This document shows, one piece after another, positions 61,235 to 64,000 of a stretch of DNA of 64,000 bases (positions within the stretch are counted from its first letter, which is position 1; the number at the start of each line of letters is the position of its first letter). This DNA comes from an uncultured Geobacteraceae bacterium (lineage in GTDB: Bacteria > Desulfobacterota > Desulfuromonadia > Geobacterales > Pseudopelobacteraceae), in contig CAJAFV010000033.1 of the NCBI GenBank assembly GCA_903939115.1, forward strand, positions 1 to 64,000. The letters run 5' to 3'. Under the pieces are notes generated by a model. That model had not been told where the DNA came from. It worked only from the letters and a program-made list of their open reading frames with translations, and searched no databases. The translations under genes and the position numbers were made by a program.

Positions 61235-62287
61235 CTATTGCTGGTTTGTAAAGAACAGTCCGCTAGTACCGCAGTCTGAGCATTCCCTATAAAACATCTG
61301 GCCATCCTTCCGGATACGCTCTTTATGCCCCGCTTTACCGCACGAAATTTTGATCGGGGTGTTGCTGTCACATTCACTGCACTTGAAGTAATAACCGAAT
61401 TTTCCGTATTGAACAGATATCCTGGTACTTTTGCATTCACGGCACAGAAGCAGGCTTAACGCATCTGCTGGCTTTTGTGGTGAGGTGCTCAGTTGTGGGA
61501 CTGATTCTGGCTTTACAACTACCTGTAGTGTTATCGAAACAGGCGTCACGAATGACTGTCCTGGCTGTATGCCAAATTTAGCCGCATAATCAAACGATGC
61601 CGGCCGGTGCATTCTGAGCAGCGTTTGCCCAACTTTCTCAAGGGTATCAGCGGATAAGCAACGGGCAAGACTACCAACAACTTCAAGAACACCAGCTTTG
61701 TCGAAAAATCGCTCCAAGGTGGCCGACAACATATCTGACTTTATAATGTGACTGGTATCGAACGTCTTGGGACGATCTATTCTCGCTTTTGAAGAGATCA
61801 GAACATAGGAGTGACAAACCGGCGATAGTCGCAAACCGATCTTGCTTGGCATATCGATTCTGGCAAGTGCATCATTGAGGACAGCAATGTGCCGTTCGTT
61901 CTGGGCAAACGGGGAGGACATACCTTCAAAACATTTTTTGAAAGCATTCCAGGACATAAACTCGCCGTCCTCAGTAATTTTGAGGCCAGCGTGAAAATGT
62001 TTGGTTTCCAAAACAAATATATTGAGAGTCCGGTTTATCAAGAGATGGTCAATCTGTGCAATTCGACCACCAATTTCAAGACGCAAGTCATGAATTACCA
62101 GTGTATTCTGAGATTTCCCCAAATCAAAATCGATGAGATAGGCTGCCTCTTGCTCGCCCTTAATACCGGCTCGTAAGTTTCTCAACTCCTGGGTGATTTT
62201 AGTTTTCTGTTCACTCGTGGCGATAGCCAAAAGGTCTTCAAGCTGCTGGACTAGGCTGCTTTTATCATCAGCATTCTTTATTATCAT
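61235..62287 (-). CDS. NERD-domain nuclease-like protein with zinc ribbons
   Basis: A 350-aa protein. A NERD (nuclease-related) domain at about 50-160 shows AAYLIDF, GGRIAQIDHLLINRTLNIFV and LETKHFHAG with the D-x-(E/Q)xK-type core (QIDHLL...LETKH). The C-terminus (about 285-350) has two Cys4 zinc ribbons (CREC...CSEC and CGKAGH...CSDC). Its start overlaps the IHF stop by 4 bp, placing it in the hsdR-ihfA-NERD unit. Expected to bind or cut DNA. Confidence 0.85.
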   Translation of the reverse strand: MIIKNADDKSSLVQQLEDLLAIATSEQKTKITQELRNLRAGIKGEQEAAYLIDFDLGKSQNTLVIHDLRLEIGGRIAQIDHLLINRTLNIFVLETKHFHAGLKITEDGEFMSWNAFKKCFEGMSSPFAQNERHIAVLNDALARIDMPSKIGLRLSPVCHSYVLISSKARIDRPKTFDTSHIIKSDMLSATLERFFDKAGVLEVVGSLARCLSADTLEKVGQTLLRMHRPASFDYAAKFGIQPGQSFVTPVSITLQVVVKPESVPQLSTSPQKPADALSLLLCRECKSTRISVQYGKFGYYFKCSECDSNTPIKISCGKAGHKERIRKDGQMFYRECSDCGTSGLFFTNQQ

Positions 62288-62571
62288 GGGGAGGTCTCTT
62301 TGTTTATGGCGTCTCTGAGCACACCACTCGGCTTGAACGTCAATATTCGCCTAGCTTCAATGGTGAGTGTTTCGCCAGTTTGCGGGTTACGACCACGGCG
62401 GTCAGCCTTCTGTTTAACGATAAAATTGCCAAAACCGGATATTTTAAGATTCTCACCGGATTCGAGCGTGTTTTTCATAATGGCAAAAACGGCTTCTACC
62501 ATCTCGGCTGATTCTTTTCGAGTCATGCCGATGCCTTCCTGAACCTTTTCAAATATGTCTGCTTTAGTCAC
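62284..62571 (-). CDS. ihfA: Integration host factor alpha subunit
   Basis: A 95-aa HU/IHF protein. It begins MTKADIFEKVQEGIG and has the beta-arm region GFGNFIVKQKADRRGRNPQT followed by GETLTIEARRILTFKPSGVL, including the NPQTGE tip with the DNA-intercalating Pro. IHF bends DNA for recombination and for sigma-54 activation. Its linkage to a restriction gene is atypical for the housekeeping ihfA, which follows pheT; so this is an accessory copy. It starts 32 bp after the HsdR stop codon. Confidence 0.9.
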   Translation of the reverse strand: MTKADIFEKVQEGIGMTRKESAEMVEAVFAIMKNTLESGENLKISGFGNFIVKQKADRRGRNPQTGETLTIEARRILTFKPSGVLRDAINKETSP

Positions 62572-62603
62572 TGTGCTCCCCCTGCTGATGCATATAATTT
62601 TAT

Positions 62604-64000
62604 CTACGCAGCCGCTTTTAACTCAATATCTTCCAACAGATGAATAATCTTTGTCGCCCCGGCGTCCCCGAAAATACCGTCCAGACCTTCATTGTGAAGG
62701 TCGGTAAAGGGTGGCTCGTACAGCAGGCCAGGGTCCATGCTACCATTCTGGGTCAGGTAACTGACGACCTGGTCGATAAACCTGATCTGGGTTGCTGAAT
62801 ACGTCGATTTGTGCAGAAACTCACCAAAGGCCTCACTGGCCGCACCACGGTCGAGACCAACCAGTTTGCGGATAAACGTGCCAAGGCTCTGCTGGTAGCC
62901 GAAGACCTTCTCGAAACGCTCCCGATTGCCCACCTCTGCCGCTGTGAACAATAGCCGTTCCAGCTCTTCCAGATCCATCTTGGTAATCTGCCGATTCATG
63001 CGCAGCTTGTTGATGGTTATATGGTTGGAGTTGTCACGGATAAAGCGCTCTACTTTCAGACGGTACTGGCGCATCTCCTCGGCGCTGGCATATCCCGCTA
63101 CAAATATTTCCGACTGTTCGCCAATGGTGTCTTCAAAGTCGGTATAGATGATGACTGCTTCGCCCTTATCAATGAACTTGATCAACTCCCGTAATCTGAT
63201 GCGCACATCCTCCAGCAGCGGCAGTGTGACGCCGGCCCACCAGCCTTCAGTCTGCAGATCTAGAATCAGCTCCATCTGCTGTGCTACGATCGGGATAGTT
63301 CCCTTCCCCTCAAGTCTGGCAGCTATCTCCATAACCTTGTCACGGTTGCGGGCAAAGGAACTGGATTTCTCCAACAGCGACAGTTGCAGGTTCAACAACA
63401 ACAGGTCAAAGCGTTTGGCGGTTTCATCCTCTTGAGGAAGTTCAGCCGGCAGTCCAGCCAAGTGGAGCCTGACCTCCAGGGCATCCTCGTCGCCCAGCTT
63501 GACCCACTGTTCTCGGACAGCAAACTTCTCCAGGTGGCGGCGATGAGGGCGGACAATGAAGTTGTCCGGGTTCATCAGTGTTACTTCGCCATGAAGGAGA
63601 TCCTCAATACTCCCGCGCAGTCGCTGTAAGCCATCGCCGGTCGGGATGTCCGGCTGTTGCAGCAGTAGCAGCAGATTCAGACGCTGCTTGAAGATTTTTT
63701 TACCCAGCGACTCTTGGCTGGCGCCTTCAATCCCTTCCGGGTTTTCGGCAAAGAACTCAAAATTCTGACAATAGTCGAAGACGTAGAAGTTCTCCTTATC
63801 CAGCCCCGGTCCGAACAGATCCTTGCAAAGCCGGGTGCCGCGCCCCATCATCTGGTGGAACTTGGTCTTGGAGCGAACCAGCTTGAAGAAAACCAGGTTG
63901 ACGATCTCCGGCACGTCGATGCCGGTATCCAGCATATCCACCGAGATGGCAATGATCGGGTCGCCGTCCTTCTGGTAGAAGTTATCAATCAGGTCTTGAG
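62604..64000 (-). CDS. hsdR: Type I restriction enzyme HsdR, C-terminal part (runs off window)
   Basis: The frame stays open to the right edge (at least 465 residues here). Helicase motif V/VI sequences are present at the visible start: AISVDMLDTGIDVPEIVNLVF and KFHQMMGRGTRLC. The rest is the EcoEI-like helical C-terminal domain. The nuclease domain and motor motifs I-IV lie outside. HsdR is the motor and cleavage subunit; the hsdM and hsdS genes would be expected upstream, outside the window. The next genes, ihfA and NERD, are in the same direction. Confidence 0.88.
   Translation of the reverse strand, partial: QDLIDNFYQKDGDPIIAISVDMLDTGIDVPEIVNLVFFKLVRSKTKFHQMMGRGTRLCKDLFGPGLDKENFYVFDYCQNFEFFAENPEGIEGASQESLGKKIFKQRLNLLLLLQQPDIPTGDGLQRLRGSIEDLLHGEVTLMNPDNFIVRPHRRHLEKFAVREQWVKLGDEDALEVRLHLAGLPAELPQEDETAKRFDLLLLNLQLSLLEKSSSFARNRDKVMEIAARLEGKGTIPIVAQQMELILDLQTEGWWAGVTLPLLEDVRIRLRELIKFIDKGEAVIIYTDFEDTIGEQSEIFVAGYASAEEMRQYRLKVERFIRDNSNHITINKLRMNRQITKMDLEELERLLFTAAEVGNRERFEKVFGYQQSLGTFIRKLVGLDRGAASEAFGEFLHKSTYSATQIRFIDQVVSYLTQNGSMDPGLLYEPPFTDLHNEGLDGIFGDAGATKIIHLLEDIELKAAA

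Noticed and set aside
1-64000. Prophage
   Set aside because: Integrases are present but there is no capsid, portal, terminase, tail or lysis cassette.

Overview
The window looks like accessory chromosome of a Geobacter-type (Desulfuromonadia) bacterium. This is inferred from moderate GC, strong AGGAGG ribosome sites, many sigma-54-like promoters, a CxxCH haem motif in an envelope protein and an RCKP-type mini-rubredoxin. I cannot name a species. It is a mosaic: one end of a group II intron, a tRNA-Pro 3' remnant beside a P4-type integrase, a second tyrosine recombinase, an IS1634-like insertion, remnants of IS5- and IS1595-like transposases, and several broken genes.

Layout. 1-1060: group II intron end, terminator, mini-rubredoxin, PilZ gene, tRNA-Pro remnant. 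1.2-5.6 kb: integrase, TPR protein, HEPN protein, peptide deformylase. 6.0-11.5 kb: ankyrin lipoprotein, FtsX-like permease, EnvC-like protein, SPOR-NlpC/P60 hydrolase and small proteins. 11.5-20.6 kb (minus): broken methyltransferase, then an operon of B12-type radical SAM enzyme, three-gene ABC transporter, cytosolic histidine kinase and a sigma-54 activator response regulator. 20.8-31.0 kb (minus): exported protein, FHA protein, PP2C phosphatase, membrane kinase, lipoprotein transpeptidase and a SEDS (FtsW/RodA-type) protein. 31.2-36.8 kb: small membrane protein, M50-like protease, and a nuclease-vWA / kinase / PP2C triad. 38.2-45.9 kb: seven-gene glycan or small-molecule cluster with two radical SAM enzymes, formyltransferase, deacetylase, glycosyltransferase, WbqC protein and carbamoyltransferase. 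46-56 kb: small genes, TPR protein, PP2C with a DnaB-like pseudo-ATPase, Nudix hydrolase and a frameshifted D-Ala-D-Ala ligase. 56.3-59.3 kb: DUF1848 gene split by the IS. 59.3-64 kb: recombinase, NERD nuclease, IHF alpha and a partial HsdR.

The main discovery is a shared regulatory grammar. A 12-bp core TGCA-W4-TGCA (extended form close to RATGCAWATWTGCAGC) occurs in eight intergenic regions between 5.8 and 46.2 kb. In nearly every case a sigma-54-type element (TGG-N10-G[C/A/T], usually TGGCAYG or TGGCCTG at -24) lies about 85-115 bp away on the gene side. Ten promoters of this kind precede the ankyrin/FtsX/EnvC, radical SAM/ABC/two-component, exported protein, FHA/PP2C/kinase, SEDS/transpeptidase, membrane protein, M50-like, vWA-kinase-phosphatase, biosynthetic and DUF4258 units. 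The sigma-54 activator encoded inside one of these operons is the obvious candidate regulator.

I read this as a signal-induced programme: an ABC importer and two-component system switch on a dedicated peptidoglycan synthase pair (SEDS plus transpeptidase), Ser/Thr phosphorylation modules, cell-wall hydrolase factors and a small-molecule or glycan pathway. The kinase/PP2C/FHA/SEDS/transpeptidase set resembles the actinobacterial pknB-pstP-fha-rodA-pbpA locus, but sits here in an apparent Gram-negative accessory region. The physiological output is not visible from sequence.
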